Positions 63,917 to 64,000 of a DNA stretch of 64,000 nucleotides are shown here, in pieces; position 1 is the first letter of the stretch; every line of letters starts with the position of its first letter. The stretch covers positions 3,620,001 through 3,684,000 of the forward strand of contig NC_081813.1 of the NCBI RefSeq assembly GCF_030704535.1, in the 5' to 3' direction. The notes beneath the pieces were generated by a model. The model made no database searches. It was not told where the DNA came from and saw nothing but the letters and a program-made list of their open reading frames with translations. This DNA is from Vitis vinifera. Taxonomy: Eukaryota > Streptophyta > Magnoliopsida > Vitales > Vitaceae. The position numbers and the translations under genes are program-made.

Positions 63917-64000
63917 ACGTGGTGATTCAAAGGAGGAGATGGTTCTAGAGTTGTATGTCATGGAGGTTTGCAGGAATTGTTGGGTTTCCTTCACTTCCTT

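Overview
The window is nuclear DNA from a eudicot plant. It has AT-rich intergenic DNA, GT-AG introns, LTR retrotransposons and MITE-like elements. The proteins and repeats look most like grapevine (Vitis) or a close relative. That species call is my recognition of the sequences, not a search result.

Left block (1-18.9 kb). Two minus-strand ankyrin-repeat genes of the PGG membrane type lie in tandem. The first (1-1374) runs off the left edge. The second (6925-10918) is broken in its last exon by a 1,682-bp TG...CA insertion (7661-9342) with a perfect 5-bp target-site duplication, most simply a solo LTR. On the plus strand at 13.3-18.9 kb is a complete plastid chaperonin-60 beta gene with 14 coding exons (609 aa). 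An exon-less, decayed copy of its 5' introns sits at 5034-5700, between the two ankyrin genes. The order ankyrin / chaperonin fragment / ankyrin / chaperonin therefore looks like one old tandem segmental duplication.

Middle (18.9-45.9 kb). This is mostly intergenic. It holds a young Copia element (24289-28211) with two 255-bp LTRs that read as identical, TSD GAATT and an intact pol frame, but almost no gag. It also holds several MITE-like inverted-repeat elements, old LTR-like relics and one single-exon DREB/ERF transcription factor gene (37566-38279, minus).

Right block (45.9-64 kb), all plus strand: a nine-exon gene for a 358-aa seven-membrane-span protein with no clear functional name; a four-exon COX19-like twin-CX9C gene (98 aa); a 13-exon LETM1-like gene (718 aa); and a single-exon CC-NBS-LRR resistance gene of the RPS5-like class (882 aa) near the right edge.

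These are independent nuclear genes rather than an operon or pathway. Themes are organelle proteostasis and assembly (CPN60 beta, COX19), stress and defence (DREB, ankyrin-PGG, CNL) and reshaping by transposons. I found no CRISPR array, tRNA, rRNA or evident new multi-gene system. The most informative features are the exon-disrupting LTR, the gag-deleted recent Copia element and the segmental duplication.
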